Assembly (NCBI RefSeq): GCF_008065135.1
Contig: NZ_CP042914.1
Coordinates: 7,049,404 to 7,113,403, forward strand
DNA from: Roseimaritima ulvae
GTDB taxonomy: Bacteria; Planctomycetota; Planctomycetia; Pirellulales; Pirellulaceae
Reading direction: 5' to 3'
DNA: 64,000 nt
Positions 1-8,550 of the stretch are shown here, piece after piece. Numbering within the stretch: the stretch's first letter is position 1; the number at the start of each line of letters is the position of its first letter. The translations under genes and the position numbers were made by a program. Below the pieces are notes generated by a model. The model searched no databases. It was not told the origin of the DNA and was given only the letters and a program-made list of their open reading frames with translations.

Positions 1-410
1 GTCGGTGCGTTGATACCCCAGCGTCTTCCAGTGATCGTCCACGACATGGTGCTTATGAAAGAATTGATAAGCCGGCCCAAGTCGATTTTCGTCTACAAAC
101 CGAGCGACCGTGAACAGTTCGCCCAAGCGGTTTTCCAACGGCGACCTGACAACACCAGCCGAAACGGACTCTCCAGAGAACGGATCAAATTGCTGGTTTT
201 CGATTCCCAGTTTTTGATCCGTTGCCCCTCATCCAGAAGGAGATGTGCTTGCGAGCGTATGGAACCCGCAATTTGGCGGCAGTAAATCGCTTGCGAACTT
301 TCTCTTGCACATGCAGGATATGTTTGCAGGTGCCCAACCGATTGGTACGAAAGTACTGGTCGTCCTTCCTAGCTTGGGTCCCTGACACGGATACGGATAG
401 CTATAGATTA
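1..410 (-). pseudogene. SNF2-type helicase remnant, left edge
   Basis: Two broken pieces of a SNF2-family helicase can be read on the minus strand. At about 185-388 one frame gives a peptide containing NRLGTCKHI, which resembles the SWIM-like zinc-finger segment found in the N-terminal part of many bacterial SNF2 helicases. At about 1-185 a different frame reads PLENRLGELFTVARFV and then GPAYQFFHKHHVVDDHW, which resembles the segment after the TGTPLENR helicase motif. The two pieces are in different frames. The several hundred residues that normally separate them, including Walker A and DEAH, are absent, so this looks like a deleted and frameshifted gene that may continue beyond the window. 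Motif recognition was by eye; the family call is moderate. Confidence 0.5.
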
Positions 411-579
411 TCAACTAGTGGGGTCTTACAATACAGGACCACCCCCGCCTGCTGTCGCCCTCGGAGGCGCCCTCCATTGGAAAAAATCCTACACACTTTT
501 TCGGACCATGAATCGGCCGCCGCGGCAGCCCGGTCCGACGACAATCGCCTAACCTATCAGCAGCGATTCGATGCCTTTA

Positions 580-670
580 TGGAACTCATGAGCCCCTACT
601 ATGCAGCTGCCGGCGGACTTCAAAGAGTTTATCGAGTTGATGATCTCCGCCAACGTACGGTTTGTGATGA
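580..670 (+). pseudogene. possible nucleotidyltransferase N-terminal stub
   Basis: An ATG at 601 opens a peptide MQLPADFKEFIELMISANV, which resembles the first residues of small MNT/DUF6036-like nucleotidyltransferases, where a similar DFKEF(I/L) start is followed by a GGYA-type motif. Here the similarity stops after about 22 residues. The frame then runs on without a stop into the PSCyt1 gene. I read it as a truncated stub that happens to be in frame with the downstream gene. The resemblance is short and could be chance. Confidence 0.35.
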
Positions 671-3600
671 CTGGAGTCCTCCGAAGTCGAAAGTTTAGTG
701 CCGTGTCGCAAACGAATAGAGATCACTGCAAGTACGACTCAGTAAATTTGCGTGTGCTTATTGGCCTTTTTCTCAGTTGCTTCGGTACGTTTGCCACACC
801 GCAGGTGTTGCTCGCCGATCCAGTCGACGAGGACTTCTTCGAAACGCGGATTCGGCCTGTGCTGGTAGCTCATTGCCAGGAATGCCATGGCGCTAAGAAA
901 CAGGAGTCCGGTCTGCGATTGGATTCTCGTGAAGGCTGGCTGTCCGGCGGCGACAGCGGGGCGGCGATCGTGCCCGGCGAGCCCGACAACAGCTTGGTCA
1001 TTCAAGCGGTGCGGCACAGCGATACCAATCTAGAAATGCCGCCGGACGAACCGCTGACCGATACTCAGATCGCCGACCTCGAAGCTTGGGTCGCCGGCGG
1101 CGCTCCGGATCCTCGCCAACCGCCCGCCACCGACGCGGCGTCGCAGCGCATGGACCTCGAGGCGGCGCAACATTTCTGGGCCTTTCAACCCGTCCGCTCA
1201 CCGCCGCTGCCGGTGCTGGCCGCTGAAGACGCGACGGCCCACCCGATCGATGCGTTCATCGCTCGCCAGCGCCGCGAACACGGTGTCACCGCCATCGCCG
1301 CCGCGGACAAGCGCACACTGATCCGCCGTGCAACGTTTGACTTAACCGGCCTGCCGCCGACGCCGACACAGATTGCAGACTTCTTAGCCGACGACTCCCC
1401 CGACGCATTTTCTTCCCTGATCGATCGCTTGCTGAATTCCCCAGCATACGGTCAGCGTTGGGGAAGGCATTGGTTGGACGTCGCTCGTTATGCGGACACC
1501 GCCGGCGATGGTGCGGATTACCCGGTACGCGAAGCCGGCAAGTATCGCGACTGGGTGGTCGACGCCTTCAACGCGGACATGCCTTACGACGAATTCATTC
1601 GCGAGCAGATCGCCGGCGATATCTTGGCCCAGCAAGGACCGCCGGAAAAATACGCCAGCCGAGTCATCGCGACGGGATTTTTGGCGATCGGCAAACGTTA
1701 TGGATACAAACCCTCGCCAGCTTTCCAACACCTCGACTTCGCCGATGCCATCGATTCGATCGGACGCTCACTGATGGGCCTGTCACTCGGCTGCGCCCGC
1801 TGTCACGACCACAAGTTCGATCCGGTTTCCGCCGCCGACTATTACGCTTTGTACGGGATCCTGCAGAGCACCGAGTGGGCGTTCCCGGGCGGCGAATCCC
1901 AAAAGCGACCATCGTCATTCCCGCCGTTGGTGCCTCCGAAGGAAGCCGCTCTGCTGAAACAACAGCGAGCGAGCGAACTGGCTCACCTGGACGCCGAATT
2001 GGTTGAACTCAAACGCCAACAAGCCCAACTGGATCATTCCTGGCACGCTGGCGGTGTGGATCTGGCCCTGGAACAACAAGCGAACGGCAAGCCGCCCGGT
2101 AAACCCTGGTTCGCCGCCGGCCCCAATCAAGTTTTGGCCGACGCCCAAAGCCCCTTGACGCACGTGCATCCCGCCGGCACGCGGGGCGTGCGTTTGGGCA
2201 GTGGCAAACCCGGCGATGGCTTGCGGTACGTGTTCGAACATTCCTTGCCCACCCCGACCGACCAGTCGATCCATTTCACGGTCGACTTTCGCACCTTGCC
2301 AGAAGAAGCCAAGCCGCCAGCGACCGCAGATGGTTCCCGCGGCGGCTATCGTTTTTTCCTCAGCCGTGGCGTGGCGGCATCGATCGCCGTCGAGTGCAGC
2401 GTGACGCCCACCGAATTTGCCATCCGCAACGGCAACGATTGGGAGGTTGTTCGCAAGCTGCAGCCCGGTCAGTGGTACACGTTGCAGTTGAACCTCGACC
2501 CGAAGGCACGTCGTTACTCCGGATTTGTCGGCACGACAGAGGACCTCACGCACTTCGACGACAAACAGCTGAACCCCAACTGGGACGGCACGATCGACAC
2601 ATTTATCTGCGACGGACACGGGCATGTCCCCGGCCGGACGCCGGCTCGCGACGTGGATAACATCGGACTGCAAACATCCCCCTTTGCCGCCCCCGGCAGC
2701 GAGCCGGTACGGACCGCCGCTGCTGTTCCCGGCGAAGCGGAAAAGTTGGCTGCGGTGCAACAAACCATCAAAACGCTGACATCTAAGCGGCAAACGCTGG
2801 CCACGACGCCTCCTTACGAAGTCGCTTACGGGGTCAGCGATGGTACGCCGGTCGATGCCCCGATTCAACTGCGCGGTGAACCCACACGTCCCGGCAAAGT
2901 TGTTCCGCGACGTTTCTTGGAAGTCCTCGGTGGCGATGCCGTCCCCACAGCGACAGCGGGCAGTGGCCGCTTGCAGTTGGCCGATTGGCTCTCGCGACGT
3001 TCCAACCCGCTGACCGCGCGGGTGTTCGTCAACCGCGTCTGGCAATGGCACTTCGGTCAAGGCCTGGTGACCACGCCCAGTGACTTCGGGGCTCGAGGCG
3101 CCGCGCCCAGCCACCCGGAACTGCTGGATTGGTTGGCTGCCGAGTTCATGGATTCCGGCTGGTCGATCAAACACTTGCATCGCCTGATGATGACTTCGCA
3201 AGTCTATCAACTGGCCAGCGATGACGATTCTGACAACCTGGCGATCGATCCGCTGAACCGCTGGCGTTGGCGTTACGATCGCCAACCGCTGGACGCCGAA
3301 TCGATTCGCGATGCCCTGCTGTCGATCAGCGGAAACCTGGATCACACCGTGCCCGACGGCCATCCCTTCCCTCCGGTCAACACCTGGAGTTTTACGATTC
3401 ACCGCCCATTCCACGCGGTCTATCCATCAAATCATCGCAGTTTGTATCTGATGACCCAGCGGAATCGACGCCACCCATTCCTGGCGTTGTTTGACGGGGC
3501 CGATCCGAATCAGAGCGTCGCCCTGCGGCAACCGACGACCACGCCCACCCAAGCATTGTTCTTGATGAATTCGGAGTTTGTCCACGCGCAGTCACAGGGT

Positions 3601-3840
3601 TTTGCCGCACGTTTGCTGGCGGCCGCCGACACCGCGCCGGAACGAGTACGCTTGGCTTATGAATCGACCACAGGGCGAGTCCCCACCGCGCAGCAAACCG
3701 CCGACGCCCTGGCCTTCTTGGACGCCTATCAACAGCAACTTGACCAACAACAAGTCGCCGACCGACCGGCTTCCCTGGCGGCCTGGGCAGCCTACGCCCG
3801 CGTCCTGATGAGCAGCAACGCTTTCCTGTATGTCGACTGA
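667..3840 (+). CDS. PSCyt1/DUF1549/DUF1553 planctomycete cytochrome-like protein
   Basis: A large exported protein of the family abundant in planctomycetes; it has predicted c-type haem sites but no established reaction. From the ATG at 667 there is a hydrophobic signal segment (LIGLFLSC, about residues 31-50) ending before ADPVDEDFF. A first haem-type motif CQECH lies at about residues 70-74 in the PSCyt1 domain. A DUF1549 domain covers about 190-400 with a second motif CARCH (376-380). A middle beta-rich insert follows, then DUF1553 from about 765 to the end (1,057 residues). The reading frame is open back to 601, but those residues resemble an unrelated gene stub. A TTG at 748 would give an ideal short signal peptide, so the start is uncertain. 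It is followed 11 bp later by a DUF1501 gene, the usual partner of this family. Confidence 0.9.
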   Translation: MTGVLRSRKFSAVSQTNRDHCKYDSVNLRVLIGLFLSCFGTFATPQVLLADPVDEDFFETRIRPVLVAHCQECHGAKKQESGLRLDSREGWLSGGDSGAAIVPGEPDNSLVIQAVRHSDTNLEMPPDEPLTDTQIADLEAWVAGGAPDPRQPPATDAASQRMDLEAAQHFWAFQPVRSPPLPVLAAEDATAHPIDAFIARQRREHGVTAIAAADKRTLIRRATFDLTGLPPTPTQIADFLADDSPDAFSSLIDRLLNSPAYGQRWGRHWLDVARYADTAGDGADYPVREAGKYRDWVVDAFNADMPYDEFIREQIAGDILAQQGPPEKYASRVIATGFLAIGKRYGYKPSPAFQHLDFADAIDSIGRSLMGLSLGCARCHDHKFDPVSAADYYALYGILQSTEWAFPGGESQKRPSSFPPLVPPKEAALLKQQRASELAHLDAELVELKRQQAQLDHSWHAGGVDLALEQQANGKPPGKPWFAAGPNQVLADAQSPLTHVHPAGTRGVRLGSGKPGDGLRYVFEHSLPTPTDQSIHFTVDFRTLPEEAKPPATADGSRGGYRFFLSRGVAASIAVECSVTPTEFAIRNGNDWEVVRKLQPGQWYTLQLNLDPKARRYSGFVGTTEDLTHFDDKQLNPNWDGTIDTFICDGHGHVPGRTPARDVDNIGLQTSPFAAPGSEPVRTAAAVPGEAEKLAAVQQTIKTLTSKRQTLATTPPYEVAYGVSDGTPVDAPIQLRGEPTRPGKVVPRRFLEVLGGDAVPTATAGSGRLQLADWLSRRSNPLTARVFVNRVWQWHFGQGLVTTPSDFGARGAAPSHPELLDWLAAEFMDSGWSIKHLHRLMMTSQVYQLASDDDSDNLAIDPLNRWRWRYDRQPLDAESIRDALLSISGNLDHTVPDGHPFPPVNTWSFTIHRPFHAVYPSNHRSLYLMTQRNRRHPFLALFDGADPNQSVALRQPTTTPTQALFLMNSEFVHAQSQGFAARLLAAADTAPERVRLAYESTTGRVPTAQQTADALAFLDAYQQQLDQQQVADRPASLAAWAAYARVLMSSNAFLYVD

Positions 3841-3851
3841 GGACTCCAGCC

Positions 3852-5282
3852 ATGCAACCGCGAGACACACCTTCGCACCCGAGGCAACCCGGCGGCTCGA
3901 CCACGCGTCGCGACTTTCTACATCGTGCCTCGGGCGGTTTTGGAGCCTTAGCGTTGGCGGGATTGTGGCAGGCGGAAGCGGCCGCGGCAGACAACCCATT
4001 GGCGGCTCGGCCCGGTCACTTTCCGGCCAAAGCGGACCGCGTGATTTTTTTGTATTCCACGGGCGGTGTTTCGCATGTCGATACCTTCGACCGCAAACCT
4101 CGGCTGGTCACCGACCACGGCAAATCCGTCACCGCTACGCGTTGGCTGAATAAAACGGGGCAGTTCAAACGCTATTTGATTCAGCCGCGTTGGGGATTTA
4201 AACAATACGGGCGAGACAGCGGCACCTGGGTCAGCGACCTGTTTCCTCATTTGGGTTCGGTCATCGACGACGTCTGTGTTTTAAATGCGATGCACTGCGA
4301 TAGCGATGGGCACGACAAAGCCACGCTGGCGGCGCACACCGGATCGGCTCAGTTCGCCCGCCCCAGCGCCGGGGCATGGGTCAGCTATGGCCTGGGAACG
4401 GTCAACCAAAATCTGCCCGCCTTCATGGTGCTGGCGCCCGCCGCTCCCTATGCGGGAGCGCAAACCTGGGGCAGCGATTTTTTACCCGCCTGCCATCAGG
4501 GCACGCATGTGGTCCCCGGCAAACATCCCTTACCCAACCTGCAGCCGCGCGTTGCCAGTTCCGACCTACAACAGATGGAACTGGAAATGTTGAATCAAAT
4601 CAATCGTCAGCATTTCAGCAAACGAGCCGCGGACCAGACGCTGGACGCCCGCATCCGCTCCTACGAGACCGCTTTTGGGATGCAGCGTGAGGCGCCCGAA
4701 GCGTTCGACCTTTCAAACGAAACGGCCGAGACTTTAAAGCTTTATGGCCTGCAAGGCGGCGAGACCTCGGGCTTTGGCTGGCAGTGCTTGGTCGCTCGTC
4801 GACTGGCTGAACGAGGCGTACGCTTCCTGGAATTGATCGATGTCGGGTCGAGCAGAAACTGGGACTCTCACGGCAACATGGCCGACCACCAACGTTTGGC
4901 TAAAGCGATCGACCAACCGATTGCCGGTCTGCTGACCGATCTAAAACAACGAGGTATGCTGGAACGGACGCTGGTCGTGTGGACGACGGAATTCGGACGC
5001 ACTCCGTTTCACAAGGATCCCAAGCACGCCGGTCGCGAACATCACAAACACTGTTTCTCCTCTTGGATGGCGGGCGGCGGCGTCAAGGGCGGCATGGTGC
5101 ACGGCGTCTCGGACGAACACGGCATCATGGCTGCCGAAGACACCACCCACACGCATGACTTACACGCCACCATCCTGCACCTGCTGGGCATCGATCACGA
5201 GCGGCTAACGTACCGCCACGCCGGTCGCGACTTTCGCCTGACCGACGTGCACGGAAACGTCATCCAAAAAATCCTGGCCTAA
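3852..5282 (+). CDS. DUF1501 protein, Tat-exported
   Basis: A 476-residue DUF1501 family protein. The N-terminus has a twin-arginine signal: TTRRDFLHRASGG with the arginines at 19-20, followed by a hydrophobic stretch and an AEAAAAD cleavage region. It is therefore probably exported folded by the Tat system. The body carries the alkaline-phosphatase/sulfatase-like features common to the family, such as GGVSHVDTFD near the mature N-terminus, WDSHGN in the middle and TTEFGRTPF with a histidine-rich stretch (GREHHKHCF) near 390. It starts 11 bp after the PSCyt1/DUF1553 gene and the two form the standard planctomycete pair, probably one transcript. The substrate is unknown; a role in handling sulfated polysaccharides is often suggested but is not shown by this sequence. 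Confidence 0.92.
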   Translation: MQPRDTPSHPRQPGGSTTRRDFLHRASGGFGALALAGLWQAEAAAADNPLAARPGHFPAKADRVIFLYSTGGVSHVDTFDRKPRLVTDHGKSVTATRWLNKTGQFKRYLIQPRWGFKQYGRDSGTWVSDLFPHLGSVIDDVCVLNAMHCDSDGHDKATLAAHTGSAQFARPSAGAWVSYGLGTVNQNLPAFMVLAPAAPYAGAQTWGSDFLPACHQGTHVVPGKHPLPNLQPRVASSDLQQMELEMLNQINRQHFSKRAADQTLDARIRSYETAFGMQREAPEAFDLSNETAETLKLYGLQGGETSGFGWQCLVARRLAERGVRFLELIDVGSSRNWDSHGNMADHQRLAKAIDQPIAGLLTDLKQRGMLERTLVVWTTEFGRTPFHKDPKHAGREHHKHCFSSWMAGGGVKGGMVHGVSDEHGIMAAEDTTHTHDLHATILHLLGIDHERLTYRHAGRDFRLTDVHGNVIQKILA

Positions 5283-5294
5283 CCGACTAACCGT

Positions 5295-6470
5295 TTAAAC
5301 CATCCATTGCACGTTGACCGGCAAACCGGTCTCGGTGGGTTTTTGGTCGTTGCTGCCAGGCAACCGCCGCCAGAGGCTCTGCCACCACCGCGGCGCAATG
5401 GTCAGCACCATCATCGCCCACACCAAACTCATCACGGCTAGCACCAACCAGACGCGGTAGCGGGGGCCTCCATAGACGCTGCCCATGCCGACCTCAGGAG
5501 GTTCCGTCGGCGCGATGGCCAAACCATAGCGGTCGGCGATGCCGCGAGCGTCACCGACATGCAGGATCGGCACGCCGCGTTCGAGCATCCGTGACGCGAC
5601 GCAGTCGGGCACGGCGCCGCCAGCTGGCAAGGCGGTATGCAGGCCGGCTGTGAAACTCTGCTGCCCTGCACTGCCCCCAATCGATGCCGAACCACCGCCC
5701 ACGTTGATGTACGCCGCATAGGTTTCCCCCTCTCCGCGGCGTTCATACAGTTCCATTCGCTGGATGATGGAATCATGGATCGAGTCGGTAGCCAATAGCG
5801 GCACCTGGTTCCTGCCGATGGCGGCCAACAACAGCGCCCGCGAATCATCGGTCATCCCGGCCGCTCGGTCGTGCAGCCCACCCAACGACACCGCCGTGGC
5901 GCGAAACGAAATCAATTGTGCATCGAATAGCTCGCGTTCCATATCCACCCACATCATCTCCGGCGCATTCGCGCCGTACTGGCTGGAACCACAAGACAAC
6001 ACCACCGTGGGTCGCAACTGTAACGTCTCTGCCGCCGCGTACACGGCAATGTTCAGCGCCGGCCAGGAACCACTGGCGCCGATGGCAATCCGATCGCCGG
6101 GCTGAACTCCGGCTTCGATCAACCAAGCCGTCACGATGGCTGCGAAGTTGGCGTTGACCGAGGTTTGCTTGGATTCCAAGGCCCCCATTTTGGTCGTCAC
6201 CTGTGACATGGAGGGACCAATCAAATGCGAGTCCTGAGGATCATGTGCCGCCAATCCGCGATGGCCGCGGGCAATTTGCTGAGCGCCAATATGCTGCATC
6301 GCATCGGCGGCTTTCTGCGCCGACTGGCGGAGCGTATCCGCATTCCTGGCCACCGCGTCACTGGTCCACTGTTGAACCAATGCCAGACCGAGCAGCGAGA
6401 CGATCAACGAACACCACAGCCAGCGGCGGGACAAACGTTGGGGACGCCAATAGAGCACTTGGTAATTCAT
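5295..6470 (-). CDS. pgsW: poly-gamma-glutamate system protein, PgsW-like
   Basis: A protein of 391 residues encoded last in the poly-gamma-glutamate operon. It has one N-terminal membrane segment (about residues 20-37), a large soluble domain with a glycine-rich segment (NVGGGSASIGGSAG) and a C-terminal membrane segment (WLVLAVMSLVWAMMVL). This layout fits the 'poly-gamma-glutamate system protein' family found beside pgsB and pgsC in non-Firmicutes. The ATG at 6470 overlaps the TGA of pgsC as ATGA, so translation is probably coupled. A start further upstream (6491) is in frame but would lie inside pgsC. It ends 12 bp from the convergent DUF1501 gene. The biochemical role is not established; export or anchoring of the polymer is an inference. 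Confidence 0.8.
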   Translation of the reverse strand: MNYQVLYWRPQRLSRRWLWCSLIVSLLGLALVQQWTSDAVARNADTLRQSAQKAADAMQHIGAQQIARGHRGLAAHDPQDSHLIGPSMSQVTTKMGALESKQTSVNANFAAIVTAWLIEAGVQPGDRIAIGASGSWPALNIAVYAAAETLQLRPTVVLSCGSSQYGANAPEMMWVDMERELFDAQLISFRATAVSLGGLHDRAAGMTDDSRALLLAAIGRNQVPLLATDSIHDSIIQRMELYERRGEGETYAAYINVGGGSASIGGSAGQQSFTAGLHTALPAGGAVPDCVASRMLERGVPILHVGDARGIADRYGLAIAPTEPPEVGMGSVYGGPRYRVWLVLAVMSLVWAMMVLTIAPRWWQSLWRRLPGSNDQKPTETGLPVNVQWMV

Positions 6471-6937
6471 GACAGCGCCTCCAAACCACAAAGGATAAGA
6501 ATTAAGCGAACCAACACCGCCGCCGACATCATCGGCGATACGGTTTCCACAAACCCCTGTCGCTCAAACCACAGGGCGATCAGTCCCGGAATGATGAACC
6601 CGATCATCACCGTCGCATCCATCTCCGCTTGGCCGCCCACGACTTGGCTGCCGATGACATTGGCCAGCGAGCGAATCGCCATGCCCACGGTAAACCCGAA
6701 CAAGACCGTCAGCACCACGCGCCGCCGGCCGTACAAAACCGTCCAACGCGAGACCAACCGGACCAGTCCCCACGCCGCCACGGCGGCCAGGATGGTCATC
6801 ACCACCGCCAGCGGTTCGTGCAGCGACATCGCCAGGTAACCGGGCACGATCATCCCGCCGACGCTCAGCCCCAAGACTTCCGTAACCACCAAGCTGACCA
6901 CCAAGCCGATGGCAATCGCAATAAGTGTCGCTTCCAT
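6467..6937 (-). CDS. pgsC: poly-gamma-glutamate biosynthesis protein PgsC/CapC
   Basis: A very hydrophobic 156-residue protein with four to five membrane segments. It starts MEATLIAIAIGLVVSLVVTEVLGLSVGGMIVPGYLA, where the GGMIVPGYLA segment is characteristic of PgsC/CapC. This is the membrane partner of the PgsB ligase in the poly-gamma-glutamate synthase complex. The ATG at 6937 overlaps the stop codon of pgsB as TAATG, and its own TGA overlaps the pgsW ATG. The length matches the family (about 150 residues) only from this start; upstream in-frame codons lie inside pgsB. Confidence 0.9.
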   Translation of the reverse strand: MEATLIAIAIGLVVSLVVTEVLGLSVGGMIVPGYLAMSLHEPLAVVMTILAAVAAWGLVRLVSRWTVLYGRRRVVLTVLFGFTVGMAIRSLANVIGSQVVGGQAEMDATVMIGFIIPGLIALWFERQGFVETVSPMMSAAVLVRLILILCGLEALS

Positions 6938-8169
6938 TAGGCTGCTCCTTGCAAGTACATTTCGTTGGGAGCACACGCCCGCGTTTGCTGAGCGTGCTGA
7001 AAATAGTCCAGCAGATCCATGCCTGGACCGGCGATGTTTCCCATCCCCATGACCATCGATGAACGGCCCGATTGACCGCGCAGCAACTGCACGATGTTGC
7101 CCGCCGATTGGGCTTCAGCCGACGTCAACCGATCGGGCGACAAGCCACAGCGAATCGCGTGTTTGGCAAACACATCCGTCCCGGTTCCCGACAACACGTA
7201 ATGATCCGCGGGATGCCAACGCACACAGGCTTCGGCCAACTGCAAGGAGCGATCCGCGCGATCGTTGCGACAATTGAACAACGCGATGCGTCGCTCGACG
7301 TTTTCGTAGCGCTGCACCAAGGTGTTCCAGCTGTGTCCGGTGGATTCCGGATCGTTGGCGGCAAAGCCGTTGACGAACACCATTTCCTGGTCGGCCTCGG
7401 CCATACGGAACAACCGCATCACACCGGGATCGGCCGTAGCGGACCACATGCCCCGCAAAGCTGTGCGGCGTTCGACGCCTAGGTCGGCGCACAAACGCAG
7501 CGCGAGTGCCACGTTGTCGGGGTGTTCGATATGCGAGAACCCACCCAGTTCTTCCCAGGTGACGTCCGCTACCGCGTCATCCAAAATCGAAACCATCCGA
7601 GACCCTCGGTCCGCGGCGGCCGCGGCCAACATGCGGCGCGGTTCGGTTCGCTGCTCGGCCGTGTACAAGGTGCCTCGCAAGGGCGTCGTTCCGGCCAGGG
7701 CTTGCGCCACCCCGACCACATCCGGTCCCATCACGTCCAGATGGTCTGCCCGCGCGTTGGTGATCACGCCGTGCGTCGACTGCACCAGTTTTAGCTCACA
7801 CAGCGACTGCAACTGGGGCTGCAACGCCATGCATTCGACGACCAATGCGTCGGCCCCCAGTTGGGCAGCCGCTCGCACCACTCGGCGCTGCTCGATGATG
7901 TTGGCTCGGGCCGGACGAAACACGGGAGCTTCGCTGCCATCGGGGAAGATCATGCGGGGCACGGTGCCGGTGGTTTTGGCACAGGTGCGAATCCCCCCGG
8001 CTCTCAATCCCGCGGCGATCAACCGCGTGACGCTGGACTTGCCACGTGTCCCATTAACGTGAATACGGATGGGAATTTTTTGTAGGTTGCGTCGATGCAG
8101 CCAGGATTCCAGACATCCGGCAGCGGTTAACGCGGCTGCGCCTGCAGCCAAGGCGAAGGTCCCGTACAT
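6937..8169 (-). CDS. pgsB: poly-gamma-glutamate synthase PgsB/CapB
   Basis: The ATP-dependent amide ligase of poly-gamma-glutamate synthesis, related to Mur ligases. After an N-terminal hydrophobic segment (YGTFALAAGAAALTAAG) comes the nucleotide-binding loop HVNGTRGKSSVTRLI, then KTTGTVPR and the ECMALQPQ and TNARADHLDVMG segments typical of CapB. The 410-residue length is normal for the family. I chose the ATG at 8169 because AAGGAG sits 5 nt upstream; the GTG at 8175 would be too close to that site. It is first in a coupled operon with pgsC and pgsW. No capA/pgsA, capD or pgsE-like gene is visible here, so release or export functions must be encoded elsewhere or by pgsW. Confidence 0.92.
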   Translation of the reverse strand: MYGTFALAAGAAALTAAGCLESWLHRRNLQKIPIRIHVNGTRGKSSVTRLIAAGLRAGGIRTCAKTTGTVPRMIFPDGSEAPVFRPARANIIEQRRVVRAAAQLGADALVVECMALQPQLQSLCELKLVQSTHGVITNARADHLDVMGPDVVGVAQALAGTTPLRGTLYTAEQRTEPRRMLAAAAADRGSRMVSILDDAVADVTWEELGGFSHIEHPDNVALALRLCADLGVERRTALRGMWSATADPGVMRLFRMAEADQEMVFVNGFAANDPESTGHSWNTLVQRYENVERRIALFNCRNDRADRSLQLAEACVRWHPADHYVLSGTGTDVFAKHAIRCGLSPDRLTSAEAQSAGNIVQLLRGQSGRSSMVMGMGNIAGPGMDLLDYFQHAQQTRACAPNEMYLQGAA

Positions 8170-8505
8170 GAACACTCCTTGTTCAGAAAAGACGGTACAG
8201 AGAGAAGAGAGGGTCGCAACGTGTGCGCAGCCAAACCGCCCGAAAGTGTGGGCGTCAGGAAAGTTGCTAGCGAACGCTGCTGAGAAAAGTAGAAAAGCAC
8301 GTGGTTTATACGCCTCAACAGCTCATCGAGACAAGACAGGTTTTTGAGCATCCGTGGCTTGTGCATGGGCCATCAGCAACCCCCACAGAGCGACACCACC
8401 AAACCAACCCGGGGGGCTATCCCAAAATCCCGTTAGACGTAAAATTGCAATCACCCGTTCACTTGGAACGCCGCTCGTGCTAGTTGCCCCTGGCCGAGCG
8501 TGCTA
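8170..8505. other. intergenic region upstream of pgsB, no gene seen
   Basis: This 336-bp stretch separates the pgs operon start from the 3' end of the aldolase gene on the same strand. It should hold the pgs promoter. Short frames on both strands have no recognisable homology or ribosome binding sites, and I could not pick a convincing -35/-10 pair. Confidence 0.5.
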
Positions 8506-8550
8506 GGCTGCCGTGATCACTGCCCCGGTCACGGCAGCCGTTTTCTTTTC
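8506..8550. terminator. stem-loop with T-rich tail at the aldolase 3' end
   Basis: A perfect 11-bp inverted repeat, GGCTGCCGTGA (8506-8516) and TCACGGCAGCC (8529-8539), encloses a 12-nt loop. On the plus strand it is followed by GTTTTCTTTT. The aldolase stop codon (8529-8531, minus strand) lies inside the stem. For minus-strand transcripts the hairpin has no T-tract after it, so it may stabilise the 3' end rather than terminate. For plus-strand (antisense) transcription it has the classic intrinsic-terminator form. Confidence 0.6.

Noticed and set aside
222-698. 158-codon plus-strand frame at the left edge
   Set aside because: Its first half overlaps the SNF2 remnant antisense, and its end overlaps the PSCyt1 frame; the segment TYQQRFDAFMELMSPYY is suggestive of a small protein but I cannot support a gene.
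1915-3414. 499-codon frame on the minus strand opposite the PSCyt1/DUF1553 gene
   Set aside because: It is antisense to a clear protein family, has low-complexity composition typical of GC-rich shadow frames, and shows no family similarity.
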